This document shows positions 1 to 9,080 of a stretch of DNA of 64,000 nucleotides, one piece after another. The notes beneath the pieces are model-generated. The model saw nothing but the letters and a program-made list of their open reading frames with translations. It ran no database searches and had not been told where the DNA came from. Position numbers and translations under genes: made by a program. This stretch comes from Roseivivax sp. THAF197b (GTDB taxonomy: Bacteria; Pseudomonadota; Alphaproteobacteria; Rhodobacterales; Rhodobacteraceae): assembly GCF_009363255.1 (NCBI RefSeq), contig NZ_CP045318.1:906001-970000 (forward strand), in the 5' to 3' direction. Position 1 is the stretch's first letter. The number at the start of each line of letters is the position of its first letter.

Positions 1-141
1 CCCTTCGTGACCTCGTCGATCTTCGGCGCGACGACGCTGGCGCAGCTCGATCATGCGCTGGGCGCCATCGACGTGACGCTGTCGGACGAATGCCTCGCGG
101 CGCTGGACGCGGTCCACAAGGCGCATCCGTTCCCGTTCTGA
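1..141 (+). CDS. Aldo/keto reductase, C-terminal fragment (5' end outside window)
   Basis: Frame 1 is open from the first base and ends at TGA 139-141, giving 46 residues. The stretch reading FGATTLAQLDHALGAIDVTLS followed by LDAVHKAHPFPF is the usual tail of NADPH-dependent aldo/keto reductases, where the loop after the last barrel strand (SSIFGATTLAQL) contacts the cofactor and the last helix ends in a proline/aromatic tail. The substrate cannot be told from the tail. The next gene starts 48 bases later on the same strand, so co-transcription is possible. Confidence 0.75.
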   Translation, partial: PFVTSSIFGATTLAQLDHALGAIDVTLSDECLAALDAVHKAHPFPF

Positions 142-189
142 GGCGGCGCCTCTCTTCCGCCCTGGCGGGCGTCTTCGAGGTGTGCCCGC

Positions 190-1095
190 GTGATCGAGCC
201 CTGGATCCTCTTCACCCTTCTGGCAGCCGCCTTCCAGACGGTGCGCTTCATGCTGCAGAAGGTGATGAGCGCGGGCGGGCTCAGCGCCACCGCGTCGAGC
301 TTCGCGCGCTTTGCCTATGCGATGCCCTTCGCCCTTGTCGCGGCGGCGCTTTGGGCCGCGGCGGGAAGCGGCCCGCCCGGCGCGCTCGCTCCGGTGTTCT
401 GGATCTACGCCCCGTTGGGCGCGCTGGCGCAGATCCTCGCCACGATCTGCGTGGTGGCCCTGTTCGCCCATCGCAGTTTCGCGGTGGGCATCACGCTGAA
501 GAAGACCGAGGTCCTGCAGACCGCCCTCGTGGGCTGGCTGATCCTCGGCGAGACGGTCAGCGCGGCGGGCCTTGCCGCGATGGTCCTGGGGTTGGTCGGC
601 GTTCTGCTCCTGTCGGACACGCCAGGCCTCACGGGCCGATGGTGGCAGCGGATCGGTCTCAGGGTGGTGCTTCTGGGCCTCGCCTCCGGCCTCTTCTTCG
701 GGCTGTCGGGCGTGGGTTATCGCGGTGCTGCGCTGGCGGTGGGCGCGGACGACCCGGTCAGCCGGGCGCTTTTCGCGCTGGCCCCGGTGACGGTGATGCA
801 GACAATCGCGCTGGGTCTGTGGCTGCGCGTGACAGCGCCAGGGACGCTCACCGCGGTGGCGCGCTGGTGGCCCAAGGGGATCTGGCTTGGCCTCACATCC
901 GTGGGCGGCTCCTTTGGCTGGTTCGCGGCCTTCTCGCTGCAGAACGCGGCCTATGTCTTCGCCGTGGGACAGGTGGAGCTGATCTTCTCGCTCGCAGCCT
1001 CGGTGCTGTTCTTCCGCGAACGGGCCACGCGGCGGGAGCTTGCGGGCATCGCGATCCTGTGCGTCTCGATCATCGCGCTTGTCGCGGCGGTCTGA
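190..1095 (+). CDS. EamA/DMT-superfamily transporter
   Basis: A 301-residue, strongly hydrophobic protein with about ten predicted membrane segments arranged as two repeats of five, the normal size and shape of drug/metabolite transporter (EamA, RhaT-like) carriers. Each repeat ends near a short charged loop; the second ends with FFRERATRRELAGIAILC, typical of the last EamA helices. The start is GTG at 190 in the context cgcGTGATCGAG; no ATG lies upstream in frame. It would sit in the inner membrane and move a small metabolite, probably outward, but the substrate is unknown. Confidence 0.85.
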   Translation: MIEPWILFTLLAAAFQTVRFMLQKVMSAGGLSATASSFARFAYAMPFALVAAALWAAAGSGPPGALAPVFWIYAPLGALAQILATICVVALFAHRSFAVGITLKKTEVLQTALVGWLILGETVSAAGLAAMVLGLVGVLLLSDTPGLTGRWWQRIGLRVVLLGLASGLFFGLSGVGYRGAALAVGADDPVSRALFALAPVTVMQTIALGLWLRVTAPGTLTAVARWWPKGIWLGLTSVGGSFGWFAAFSLQNAAYVFAVGQVELIFSLAASVLFFRERATRRELAGIAILCVSIIALVAAV

Positions 1096-1138
1096 GCCCC
1101 GTTGCGCCCCGCGCCCCTTGCAGCTATCCCGCGCGGCC

Positions 1139-1849
1139 ATGAGTGAACGACATCCCTCCGGTGCGCCCTGGCGCAATTTCTATGGCCGCTTCAAGGGCAA
1201 GGGCCTGCGCAAGTCGCAGGAGGCCTATCTCGACGAGGATCTGGCCGCCTACAGCCCCGGTCCCGTCGGATGGGACGTCAATCCCGACCGCCATCCCCTT
1301 GACCTGCAAGCCTTGTTCGGCGGCAAGCCCGTCTGGCTCGAGGTCGGCTTCGGCGGCGGGGAGCATCTGGTGCATCAGGCGCTGGGCAACCCTGAGGTCG
1401 GGCTCATTGGCTGCGAGCCCTATATCAACGGCGTGGCGATGCTTCTGGGCAAGCTGCGGGAGAACCCCGCGCAGAACGTTCGCATCCATCCCGGCGATGC
1501 GCGCGATCTCTTCGATGTCCTGCCCGAGAACAGCCTCGACAAGGCTTTCCTGCTTTATCCCGATCCCTGGCCCAAGAAGCGCCACCATCGCCGCCGCTTC
1601 GTCACGCCCGAACATCTCGAGCCGCTGGCGCGCGCGCTGAAACCCGGCGCGGAGTTTCGCGTGGCGACGGATATTCCCGATTACGTGCGCCAGACCCTGG
1701 TCGAGGTGCCGCGGGCAGGCTTCGAGTGGCTGGCCGAAGGTCCGCGGGACTGGCGCGAACCCTGGGCCGACTGGACCCGCACGCGATATGAGGAAAAGGC
1801 CCTCCGCGAAGGGCGCACGCCGCATTACCTGACCTTCCGCAAAGGCTGA
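1139..1849 (+). CDS. trmB: tRNA (guanine-N7-)-methyltransferase TrmB
   Basis: A 236-residue SAM-dependent methyltransferase that makes m7G46 in the tRNA variable loop. Visible motifs are the N-terminal NFYGRFKGKGLR, the SAM-binding LEVGFGGGEHL, the acidic GCEPYINGV, the characteristic LLYPDPWPKKRHHRRRF loop and the C-terminal TRYEEKALREGRTPHY, all diagnostic of TrmB. The frame remains open back to 1040, but homology begins at ATG 1139 (MSERHPSGAPWRNF), 43 bases after the transporter stop. It acts in the cytoplasm. Confidence 0.95.
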   Translation: MSERHPSGAPWRNFYGRFKGKGLRKSQEAYLDEDLAAYSPGPVGWDVNPDRHPLDLQALFGGKPVWLEVGFGGGEHLVHQALGNPEVGLIGCEPYINGVAMLLGKLRENPAQNVRIHPGDARDLFDVLPENSLDKAFLLYPDPWPKKRHHRRRFVTPEHLEPLARALKPGAEFRVATDIPDYVRQTLVEVPRAGFEWLAEGPRDWREPWADWTRTRYEEKALREGRTPHYLTFRKG

Positions 1850-1953
1850 GCGGCCAAATCCGCCGACTTTTCAGGGCCGGTCCCTGCAAGTCCGATGGAC
1901 GATGACCGGCCCGCTTGTTAAAGCCCCGTGCAACCCGTCACGAAGGAAACCCT

Positions 1954-3303
1954 ATGTCCGCCCACGGTCCTGCCATCCCGATGATTGCCCGCAAATCCGG
2001 GCCCCTCACAGGCACGGCGGAGGTGCCGGGCGACAAGTCGATCTCGCATCGCGCGCTGATCCTTGGTGCCTTGTCGGTGGGCGAGACACGGGTGACGGGG
2101 CTTCTGGAAGGGCAGGACGTGCTCGATACCGGGCGGGCCATGCGCGCCTTCGGGGCCGAGGTGTTCCGCGAGGGCGAGGCCTGGGTCGTGCACGGCGTGG
2201 GCGTCGGCGGCTTCATGGAGCCCGACCAGGTCATCGATTGCGGCAATTCGGGCACCGGCGTGCGGCTGATCATGGGCGCGATGGCGACCTCGCCCATCGC
2301 GGCGACCTTCACCGGCGATGCGAGCCTCAATTCCCGGCCCATGGCGCGGGTCACCGATCCGCTGGCCCTGTTCGGCGCGCAGGCGATGGGCCGCTCGGGT
2401 GGGCGCCTGCCGATGACGATCAAGGGCGCGGATCGCCCGCTGCCGGTGCGCTACGAGACGCCGGTGCCCTCCGCGCAGGTCAAGTCGGCGGTCCTGCTGG
2501 CCGGGCTCAATGCGCCGGGCGAAACCGTCGTGCTGGAGGCCGAAGCGACGCGCGATCACTCCGAACGGATGCTTGCGGGCTTCGGCGCCGACGTCACGGT
2601 GGAGGATACGCCGCAGGGTCGGCTGATCACGCTGCAGGGCCGTCCCGAGCTGCGCCCGCAGACGATTGCCGTGCCCCGCGATCCGTCCTCTGCAGCCTTC
2701 CCGGTCTGCGCCGCGCTGATCACCGAAGGTTCGGACGTGCTGGTGCCCAATATCGGGCTCAATCCGACGCGCGCGGGGCTGTTCACCACCCTGCGCGAGA
2801 TGGGCGCGGATCTGACCTACGAGAACGAACGCGAGGAGGGCGGCGAGCCCGTGGCCGATCTGCGCGCGCGCTTTTCGCCCAACCTCAAGGGCATCGAGGT
2901 GCCTGCGGAACGCGCGGCCTCGATGATCGACGAATACCCCGTCCTGTCGGCCGTCGCGGCCTATGCCGAGGGCGCGACCTACATGCCGGGCGTCAAGGAG
3001 TTGCGCGTGAAGGAAAGCGACCGGATCGACGCGATGGCCGAAGGTCTGCGCGCCAACGGCATCGAGGTCGAGGAGGGCCCGGATTGGTGGCGCGTCCATG
3101 GGCGCGGCTTCGGGCAGGTGACCGGCGGCGCGACGGTCGCATCGCGGCTCGACCACCGGATCGCGATGTCCTTCCTCGTTTTCGGCATGGCCGCAGAGAA
3201 GGGCTGCCGCGTCGATGATGGCGGACCGATCGCGACCTCGTTCCCGATCTTCGAGCCGCTGATGACAACCCTGGGCGCCACCATCGAGCGGGAGGCGGCA
3301 TGA
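1954..3303 (+). CDS. aroA: 3-phosphoshikimate 1-carboxyvinyltransferase (EPSP synthase, class II-like)
   Basis: A 449-residue EPSP synthase that joins PEP to shikimate-3-phosphate in aromatic amino-acid synthesis. The [10 protein letters not shown] phosphate-binding loop is at residues 25-34, and [16 protein letters not shown] and LDHRIAMSF follow in order. Overall wording ([22 protein letters not shown]) is closest to the Agrobacterium CP4 class II type. The start ATG 1954 follows GAAGGAAAC; an in-frame upstream start at 1915 lacks a comparable site. At residue 100, where CP4 has Ala, this protein has Gly within GNSGTG. The stop overlaps the next start (ATGA), so translation is probably coupled with the downstream membrane gene, and the run continues to cmk. 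Confidence 0.97.
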   Translation: MSAHGPAIPMIARKSGPLTGTAEVPGDKSISHRALILGALSVGETRVTGLLEGQDVLDTGRAMRAFGAEVFREGEAWVVHGVGVGGFMEPDQVIDCGNSGTGVRLIMGAMATSPIAATFTGDASLNSRPMARVTDPLALFGAQAMGRSGGRLPMTIKGADRPLPVRYETPVPSAQVKSAVLLAGLNAPGETVVLEAEATRDHSERMLAGFGADVTVEDTPQGRLITLQGRPELRPQTIAVPRDPSSAAFPVCAALITEGSDVLVPNIGLNPTRAGLFTTLREMGADLTYENEREEGGEPVADLRARFSPNLKGIEVPAERAASMIDEYPVLSAVAAYAEGATYMPGVKELRVKESDRIDAMAEGLRANGIEVEEGPDWWRVHGRGFGQVTGGATVASRLDHRIAMSFLVFGMAAEKGCRVDDGGPIATSFPIFEPLMTTLGATIEREAA

Positions 3304-3788
3304 CCACACAGACACGTATCGGCTTTGCGGCGGTCCTGATCTTCATTCTCATGGTGGGGGTGAACAATGCCCTTGTCGCACCCGCCGTGACCGGAGACCT
3401 GCTGCCGCAATCGGCGCTTATGGGCTACACGCCCCTGCAGCTTGAAACCTTCGTGGCGGAGATCGGGCAGGCGGGCTGGATCGGCATGCTCTACCGGATC
3501 GAACTGGGCGTGATCGATCCGCTTTTCATCGGGTTCTTCGCGCTCTGGGTGTCGCTGGCCTTGCGCGGATCGCCGAAAGTGGCGCTGGGCTTTGCTCTGA
3601 TCTACGCGCTGGTGGACCTGACCGAGAACGGCCTTCTGCTCTGGGCGCTTGGCGGCGGAGATCCGGCGGCGGCGACAACGCTGCTTCTGCCCGTGACGCG
3701 CGTGAAACTGGGCCTCGCGGCGATCCTGTTTCTTGCCGGGCGGGCCGCCACGCGCCGCAGGCTCGCCGAGGAGAACGCGGCGCGATGA
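3300..3788 (+). CDS. Conserved membrane protein of unknown function
   Basis: A 162-residue protein with about four hydrophobic helices (near residues 9-30, 55-75, 80-100 and 125-145) and no recognisable catalytic motif. The ATG overlaps the aroA stop by four bases (ATGA), and its own TGA overlaps the next ATG in the same way, so it is the middle member of a translationally coupled chain. The segment [12 protein letters not shown] between helices 3 and 4 carries acidic residues that might line a pocket. I do not recognise the family; inner-membrane location is inferred from hydropathy. Confidence 0.8.
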   Translation: MTTQTRIGFAAVLIFILMVGVNNALVAPAVTGDLLPQSALMGYTPLQLETFVAEIGQAGWIGMLYRIELGVIDPLFIGFFALWVSLALRGSPKVALGFALIYALVDLTENGLLLWALGGGDPAAATTLLLPVTRVKLGLAAILFLAGRAATRRRLAEENAAR

Positions 3789-4195
3789 CGCCCGAGGCTG
3801 CGGGAAGCTGCCTGTGCGGTGCGATCCGCTACGAGGTCTTCGCAAAGCTGCGCCCGGTGGTCGGCTGTCATTGCACGCAATGCCGCAAGACCTCGGGCCA
3901 CCATGTCGCTGCGACCGCTGCCGATCCTGCCCATGTGGCGATCACCGGCACACCGCGCTGGTTTCGGTCATCCGAGGCGGCGGAGCGGGGCTTCTGCCCC
4001 ACATGCGGATCGAACCTGTTCTGGCGCAGGCCCGGACATCTGTCGATTTTCGCAGGCACGCTTGATACCCATGCGGCGGACCTCACCCTTGCGGGGCATA
4101 TCTTCTGCGCCGACAAGGGGCGGTACTACGAGATCGCGGATGGCACCCGGCAATCACCCGGCCAGGATGCGACACTTGCGCCGCCCGCGCGCTAG
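3785..4195 (+). CDS. GFA/CENP-V-fold zinc-binding protein
   Basis: A 136-residue protein of the GFA (glutathione-dependent formaldehyde-activating-like) family. Zinc ligands are visible as SCLCGAIRY (Cys9, Cys11), CHCTQCRK (Cys28, Cys30, Cys33) and [11 protein letters not shown], the standard order of the fold. The family is often named for formaldehyde activation, but that activity has been questioned and the small members have no firm reaction, so only the fold is claimed. Its start overlaps the upstream stop (ATGA), and cmk begins 14 bases downstream. Confidence 0.85.
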   Translation: MTPEAAGSCLCGAIRYEVFAKLRPVVGCHCTQCRKTSGHHVAATAADPAHVAITGTPRWFRSSEAAERGFCPTCGSNLFWRRPGHLSIFAGTLDTHAADLTLAGHIFCADKGRYYEIADGTRQSPGQDATLAPPAR

Positions 4196-4209
4196 AGACG
4201 GAGAAAGAC

Positions 4210-4830
4210 ATGGCCTTCACCATCGCCATCGACGGACCTGCCGCGTCGGGCAAGGGGACGATCAGCCGCGAAGTGGCGCGGGTCTTCGGCTTTGCGCATC
4301 TCGACACCGGGCTTCTCTATCGCGCGGTGGGTCGGCGGATGCTGGACGGCGAGCACCCGATCGAGGCCGCCCGCGCGCTCCGGGCCGAAGACCTCGAGGT
4401 GGACGGTCTGCGCACGCCCGGCGTGGGCGATGCGGCCTCTAAGGTTGCGGTGATCCCCGAAGTGCGGGCTGCGCTTGCGGATTTCCAGCGCGCCTTCGCC
4501 CGGCGCGATGGCGGTGCGGTGCTCGACGGGCGCGATATCGGCACGGTCATCTGCCCGGAGGCCGAGGCCAAGCTTTTTGTCATCGCCTCCCCGGAAGTGC
4601 GCGCGCAACGGCGCTATGACGAATATGTGCAAGCAGGCGAGGCAGTCGATTACGAGCGTGTGCTCGAAGATGTTCGCGCCCGCGATGCGCGGGACATGGG
4701 TCGTGCCGATGCGCCGCTTCGGCCCGCCGAAGACGCGGTTCAGATCGACACCACGGGCCTGTCCATCGATGAAGCCGTTGCCGCAGCCATCGCCGCGATC
4801 GAGGCGCGTGGCGGGACGCGGGCACCGTGA
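4210..4830 (+). CDS. cmk: Cytidylate kinase
   Basis: A 206-residue (d)CMP kinase that makes (d)CDP from (d)CMP and ATP. It begins with the P-loop [15 protein letters not shown], followed by the substrate loop [12 protein letters not shown] and the nucleotide-binding DGRDIGTVI. Length is slightly shorter than the E. coli enzyme (about 227). A GGAG sits just upstream (4200-4203). The arrangement aroA, cmk, rpsA, ihfB is common in alpha- and gammaproteobacteria, but here aroA and cmk are separated by two small genes and cmk and rpsA by three. Confidence 0.96.
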   Translation: MAFTIAIDGPAASGKGTISREVARVFGFAHLDTGLLYRAVGRRMLDGEHPIEAARALRAEDLEVDGLRTPGVGDAASKVAVIPEVRAALADFQRAFARRDGGAVLDGRDIGTVICPEAEAKLFVIASPEVRAQRRYDEYVQAGEAVDYERVLEDVRARDARDMGRADAPLRPAEDAVQIDTTGLSIDEAVAAAIAAIEARGGTRAP

Positions 4831-5903
4831 TGCAGTTCGCGCGGCTGGCCTTTCCGCCGCATCTGCGCCGCGCTTCCATCCTCAAGGCGAAGTATCGCCC
4901 GGAGGGATACGATGACGGCTTCGATGCCGACACGTTCTGGTACGATGCGATCTGGGCGCGGGGCCGCGTGCACCTGGTCTGCCCGCCCTTGAACAACCTC
5001 AAATCGGTGGTGCTTGGCGCGGAATACCGCCTCGACGGTTCGCCCGCGCGGATCAGGCGCAAGCGCAGCTACAAGCGCCATACGGTGCTGGAACTCGATG
5101 CGCCGCAGACGCCAGAACGCATCTCCGTCCAGATCGGCGACTGGACCGGCGAGAGCGCGGTGAGTGCCGCGGGCCTGCCGGGCATCGACGGCGCGCGGGT
5201 GCATTTCTACATCAACAAGGACAATGACCTGCGCTGGATGGCCGATCACGCGCGCTTCACCAAGGCGCGCCACGGGCTCGATGCGGTAATGGTGATCGAC
5301 AACGGCTCCACCCGGTATGGTCCGGACGAGATCGCGGAGACCTTGCGCGGGCAGGGCGTCACGCCGCTCGTCTTCAGCGCGCCCTATCCCTATGGCCCGG
5401 TTGGCTTGCCGCCGTTCCGACGGACCGAGAAATACCTGCAGACGGCGCTGTTCAACGCGCTCAGGCTGCGCGGCCTCGACCGGGCAGGGGCGGTGCTGAA
5501 TTGCGATCTCGACGAATTGGTCCTGGGTGCGGACAGCGTGTTCGAGGCCGCGCGCGCATCACGGCTCAAATTCCTGCAGATCCGGGGCCAATGGATGACG
5601 CCGCCGCCCGGTGGTCAGCCGCCTTTCAGTCATGCCGATCACGTCTTTCGGCATGATCCGCCGAAGCCTTGCCCGACGAAATGGTGCCTCGATCCATCGG
5701 GGCCGCTCGGGCGGTTCAGCTGGGATATCCACGGGTTCGAGCGCCTTGGCCTTCTGCACAACCTGCCCGCGCGGGATTTCCGTTTCCTGCATTGCCGCGG
5801 CGTCTCGACCGCGTGGAAGGGGAAACGACGCCTGAAGGTGCCCGACGATATCGTGCGCGACCCCGAAGCTGCCGCAATCCTGGGCGCTGTCTTCGGAACC
5901 TGA
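4830..5903 (+). CDS. Glycosyltransferase-like protein (GT2/GT92-type)
   Basis: A 357-residue protein whose second half resembles the glycosyltransferases that read VIDNGSTRYGPDEIAETLR (nucleotide-sugar binding, around residue 155) and NCDLDELVLGADSVF (the DxD-like metal site, around residue 230). Late residues RFLHCRGVSTAWKGKR resemble the acceptor region of the GT92/DUF23-like group. ATG 4830 overlaps the cmk stop as TGATG; GTG 4827 is an alternative. There is no signal peptide or strong membrane helix, so it is probably cytoplasmic or peripheral. Donor and acceptor are unknown; a role in surface polysaccharide is inference. Confidence 0.75.
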   Translation: MQFARLAFPPHLRRASILKAKYRPEGYDDGFDADTFWYDAIWARGRVHLVCPPLNNLKSVVLGAEYRLDGSPARIRRKRSYKRHTVLELDAPQTPERISVQIGDWTGESAVSAAGLPGIDGARVHFYINKDNDLRWMADHARFTKARHGLDAVMVIDNGSTRYGPDEIAETLRGQGVTPLVFSAPYPYGPVGLPPFRRTEKYLQTALFNALRLRGLDRAGAVLNCDLDELVLGADSVFEAARASRLKFLQIRGQWMTPPPGGQPPFSHADHVFRHDPPKPCPTKWCLDPSGPLGRFSWDIHGFERLGLLHNLPARDFRFLHCRGVSTAWKGKRRLKVPDDIVRDPEAAAILGAVFGT

Positions 5904-6009
5904 GCGGAGCGCCGCCACCCCCCTTTACCCGTTGGATCGTCTTTGCCACGATCCCTATGAGGACCCGTCTGGAACGCGGGCGCTTGGGAACTGAAAGGGG
6001 AGAGACATC

Positions 6010-6384
6010 ATGCGATTTGCATATCTGATTGCTGCCTGCGCGCTCTGGACAAGCGTCACCTCGGCCTCGGCGCAGGAGGTGCAGCCGGAACAGGCCGCCT
6101 TCCGGGCAGGCTACAGCGCGGCCCAGATCGACACCTTCGCGATCGTGGCCAAGAGGGTGGCGGCGATGCGCGAGGAGACGATGAACCGCTATTTCGAGAT
6201 GGAGAATGCAGAGGCGCGTCGCGCGCTCATCGCGGACGCCAATGCGCGGATGCGCGAGATCGTCATCGAAGCCGACGGTCTGACGCTCGCGGAATTCGAG
6301 CGGATCAATGCGGAGGCGCGCACGGATCGCGCCCTCAACCGTCATATCGCGCGTACGCTGAAAGCGCTCGACAGGGAAAGCTGA
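6010..6384 (+). CDS. DUF4168-type secreted protein, first of two
   Basis: A 124-residue protein with a clear signal peptide (MRFAYLIAACALWTS to a cleavage near SAQ-E, residues 20-23), so it is periplasmic or outer-membrane associated. The mature part is a helical, charged domain reading YSAAQIDTFAIVAKRV and LTLAEFERINAEARTD, which matches the DUF4168 pattern. A strong AAGGGGAGAG ribosome site lies 8-15 bases upstream. The next gene is a longer paralogue. No function is known for the family. Confidence 0.75.
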   Translation: MRFAYLIAACALWTSVTSASAQEVQPEQAAFRAGYSAAQIDTFAIVAKRVAAMREETMNRYFEMENAEARRALIADANARMREIVIEADGLTLAEFERINAEARTDRALNRHIARTLKALDRES

Positions 6385-6561
6385 TCCGGGCAGGCGCAGG
6401 CCGGGATCCGCGCGTTTACGGAGCGTAAACGCAAGAATTTGCCGACGGTTTTTGACCTGCGCCTCCATGGTCCCCACGTCTTGACCAACGCCGGGGCACG
6501 GCTCGCGTGCCCTGGTCGTTGCGCCCCAAAACGGGCCTGGAAGACCATGAAAGGATCGAGA

Positions 6562-7083
6562 ATGTTCGCGACCCGCAAAATCACCGCCACCGCACTGGCC
6601 GCCCTCATCGCCGCGATGCCCGCCAGCTACGTGGCTGCTCAGTCGACCGATTCCGCCGCAGACGCGCTGGCAGACAGCGCCGTGGCCGCAGAGGAGAGCA
6701 CGCAGGCGCAAGGTGCCGCCGAGACCGAGGGCAACACCCCGGCCCAGACGGATGCGACCGAGATGGCCGAAGACGGAGCCTCCGACGCAGTTGAAGGCAC
6801 CGATTACGAGATGGCCACGATCGAGGCCTTCGCCGCAGCCGTTCTGGATGTGACCGAAATCCGCGACGATTATGCCGGGCAACTCGAAGGCGTCAGCGAC
6901 GAGACGCAGCAGCGCAGCCTCATCGAAGAGGCCAATGCCGAGATGCGCAGCGCCATCGAGGAGCGTGAGGACCTCACGGTCGAGGAATATATGGAGATCA
7001 GCCGCGCGGCCGCCGAGGACGAAGCGCTGAATGCCGTGATCGCGCAGCTTCTCCAGGAGATGCAGGTCGAGAACGCGGGCTGA
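6562..7083 (+). CDS. DUF4168-type secreted protein, second of two
   Basis: A 173-residue protein with signal peptide MFATRKITATALAAL, cleaved near VAAQS, followed by a low-complexity Ala/Glu/Asp/Thr linker (residues 27-75) and a C-terminal helical domain reading TIEAFAAAVLDVTEI and LTVEEYMEISRAAAED. This repeats the domain of the preceding gene, so the two are paralogues. ATG 6562 was chosen because AAGGA at 6551-6555 lies six bases upstream; earlier in-frame starts (6547, 6439) lack this. A terminator follows at 7119. The very acidic linker suggests a periplasmic or cell-surface location; the function is unknown. Confidence 0.75.
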   Translation: MFATRKITATALAALIAAMPASYVAAQSTDSAADALADSAVAAEESTQAQGAAETEGNTPAQTDATEMAEDGASDAVEGTDYEMATIEAFAAAVLDVTEIRDDYAGQLEGVSDETQQRSLIEEANAEMRSAIEEREDLTVEEYMEISRAAAEDEALNAVIAQLLQEMQVENAG

Positions 7084-7118
7084 TCCGCGCTTTCGTGACG
7101 TAGCATTAGAGCGAAAGG

Positions 7119-7147
7119 CCCGCCGTCTGACATCGGCGGGTCTTTTC
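7119..7147 (+). terminator. Rho-independent terminator after the DUF4168 gene
   Basis: CCCGCCG (7119-7125) pairs with CGGCGGG (7134-7140) around an eight-base loop and is followed by TCTTTT. It lies 36 bases past the stop of the second DUF4168 gene, so it separates that unit from rpsA. Confidence 0.8.
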
Positions 7148-7225
7148 CGTTTGCACGGCCCAAGCCGTCCGAGACTTGCCATGGCGCCGTTATGGCGCTA
7201 AAGCGCGCGTGTCGAGACGGCATCA

Positions 7226-7291
7226 ATGCCGCGAAACATGAAGGCGAGCAGGGTCGGACCCGTCCGGCCCCTTTTGTTTTGCGAGCCCTGA
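7226..7291 (+). CDS. Candidate rpsA leader peptide (21 aa)
   Basis: ATG 7226 opens a 21-codon reading frame (MPRNMKASRVGPV, then RPLLFCEP) that stops 69 bases before rpsA. The interesting part is position: codons 9-18 run through the hairpin and T-rich tract at 7251-7280, so ribosome movement on this peptide could decide whether that hairpin forms. There is no strong ribosome-binding site, and the peptide may simply be the chance reading of a GC-rich hairpin. Real only if conserved in relatives. Confidence 0.3.
   Translation: MPRNMKASRVGPVRPLLFCEP
7251..7280 (+). promoter_or_regulatory. Terminator-like hairpin in the rpsA leader (possible attenuator)
   Basis: GGGTCGGAC (7251-7259) can pair with GTCCGGCCC (7262-7270), nine pairs with one G-U, the innermost ones opened by loop strain, followed immediately by CTTTTGTTTT. 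The shape is that of an intrinsic terminator, but it lies about 80 bases before the rpsA start and nothing longer than a leader peptide ends there. Either a small transcript ends here or rpsA is attenuated. S1 is known to control its own translation in E. coli; this would be a different level of control. Confidence 0.5.
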
Positions 7292-7360
7292 CCAAACCCA
7301 AAGACCGGCGGAGACAACCGCGCGGCCGGAATAAAGCGACGTAAAGGAACAACACGCCAC

Positions 7361-9046
7361 ATGGCTCAGAACGCTACTATGGAGGAATTCGAGGCCCTTC
7401 TGAATGAAAGCCTCGAAATGGACACGCCCGATGAGGGCTCTGTCGTCAAAGGCAAGGTGATCGCTGTCGAAGCGGGCCAGGCCATCATCGATGTCGGCTA
7501 CAAGATGGAAGGCCGCGTCGATCTCAAGGAATTCGCAAATCCCGGCGAGCCTGCGGACATCTCCGTCGGCGACGAAGTCGAAGTCTATCTTCGTTCGGCC
7601 GAGAATGCCCGCGGCGAAGCGGTCATCTCCCGCGAGATGGCGCGCCGTGAAGAGGCATGGGATCGCCTCGAGAAGGCCTACGCAGACGATGCCCGCGTCG
7701 AAGGCGCGATCTTCGGCCGCGTCAAGGGCGGCTTCACCGTTGATCTCGGCGGTGCCGTGGCCTTCCTGCCCGGCTCCCAGGTCGATGTGCGCCCCGTGCG
7801 TGACGCAGGCCCGCTCATGGGTCTCAAGCAGCCGTTCCAGATCCTCAAGATGGACCGCCGCCGCGGCAACATCGTTGTCTCGCGCCGTGCGATTCTCGAG
7901 GAAAGCCGGGCCGAGCAGCGCGCCGAAGTCATCGCCAACCTCGAAGAAGGTCAGGCGGTCGACGGTGTGGTCAAGAACATCACCGAATACGGCGCCTTCG
8001 TCGATCTCGGCGGTGTGGACGGCCTCTTGCACGTCACCGACATGGCATGGCGCCGGGTGAACCACCCCTCCGAGATCCTCGCCATCGGCGAGACCGTGAA
8101 GGTGCAGGTCATCAAGATCAACCGCGAGACGCACCGCATCAGCCTCGGCATGAAGCAGCTGCAGGAAGATCCGTGGGATCTGGTGGGCGCGAAGTACCCG
8201 CTGTCGTCGGTGCATCAGGGCCGCGTGACGAACATCACCGATTACGGTGCATTCGTTGAGCTGGAGCCGGGTGTCGAAGGCCTCGTGCACGTCTCCGAGA
8301 TGTCCTGGACCAAGAAGAACGTCCATCCGGGCAAGATCGTCTCCACCTCGCAGGAAGTGGAAGTCATGGTCCTCGAGATCGACGCCGCGAAGCGCCGTGT
8401 CTCGCTGGGTCTCAAGCAGACCATGCGCAATCCGTGGGAAGTCTTTGCCGAGACGCATCCGTCGGGCACCGAGGTCGAAGGCGAGGTCAAGAACATCACC
8501 GAATTCGGTCTGTTCATCGGTCTCGACGGCGACATCGACGGCATGGTTCACCTCTCGGACCTGAGCTGGGACGAGCGTGGCGAAGACGCCATCCAGAACT
8601 ACCGCAAGGGCGACATGGTCCAGGCGGTCGTGCAGGAAACCGATGTCGAGAAGGAGCGCATCTCGCTCTCCATCAAGGCACTTGGCGGCGACAAGTTCGC
8701 GGAAGCCGTGGGCGGCACGAAGCGCGGCTCGATCATCACGGTGGAAGTCACCGCGATCGAGGATGGCGGCATCGAGGTCGAGTATGAGGGCATGAAGTCC
8801 TTCATCCGTCGCTCGGACCTGTCCCGCGACCGTGCAGAGCAGCGCCCCGAGCGCTTCTCGGTCGGTGACAAGGTCGATGTGCGGGTGACCAACGTGGACA
8901 GCAAGACCCGTCGTCTGGGCCTGTCGATCAAGGCGCGCGAGATCGCCGAAGAGAAGGAAGCGGTCGAGCAGTACGGCTCGTCTGACTCCGGCGCATCGCT
9001 GGGCGATATCCTTGGCGCGGCCCTGGGCGGCAACAAGGACGACTGA
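7361..9046 (+). CDS. rpsA: 30S ribosomal protein S1
   Basis: A 561-residue S1 that holds mRNA on the 30S subunit. Six S1 (OB-fold) repeats can be followed: GSVVKGKVIAVEAGQAIIDVGYK, then a second at about residues 110-170, and repeats with NITEYGAFVDLGGVDGLLH (about 205), NITDYGAFVELEPGVEGLVH (about 290), NITEFGLFIGLDGDIDG (about 380) and a more divergent last one around 450-520. A good site (AAAGGAACAA) precedes ATG 7361. It is monocistronic by its flanks: a leader hairpin upstream and a terminator at 9081. Confidence 0.98.
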   Translation: MAQNATMEEFEALLNESLEMDTPDEGSVVKGKVIAVEAGQAIIDVGYKMEGRVDLKEFANPGEPADISVGDEVEVYLRSAENARGEAVISREMARREEAWDRLEKAYADDARVEGAIFGRVKGGFTVDLGGAVAFLPGSQVDVRPVRDAGPLMGLKQPFQILKMDRRRGNIVVSRRAILEESRAEQRAEVIANLEEGQAVDGVVKNITEYGAFVDLGGVDGLLHVTDMAWRRVNHPSEILAIGETVKVQVIKINRETHRISLGMKQLQEDPWDLVGAKYPLSSVHQGRVTNITDYGAFVELEPGVEGLVHVSEMSWTKKNVHPGKIVSTSQEVEVMVLEIDAAKRRVSLGLKQTMRNPWEVFAETHPSGTEVEGEVKNITEFGLFIGLDGDIDGMVHLSDLSWDERGEDAIQNYRKGDMVQAVVQETDVEKERISLSIKALGGDKFAEAVGGTKRGSIITVEVTAIEDGGIEVEYEGMKSFIRRSDLSRDRAEQRPERFSVGDKVDVRVTNVDSKTRRLGLSIKAREIAEEKEAVEQYGSSDSGASLGDILGAALGGNKDD

Positions 9047-9080
9047 TCGCGGCCACGCCGCATCATCGCTGATAACAATC

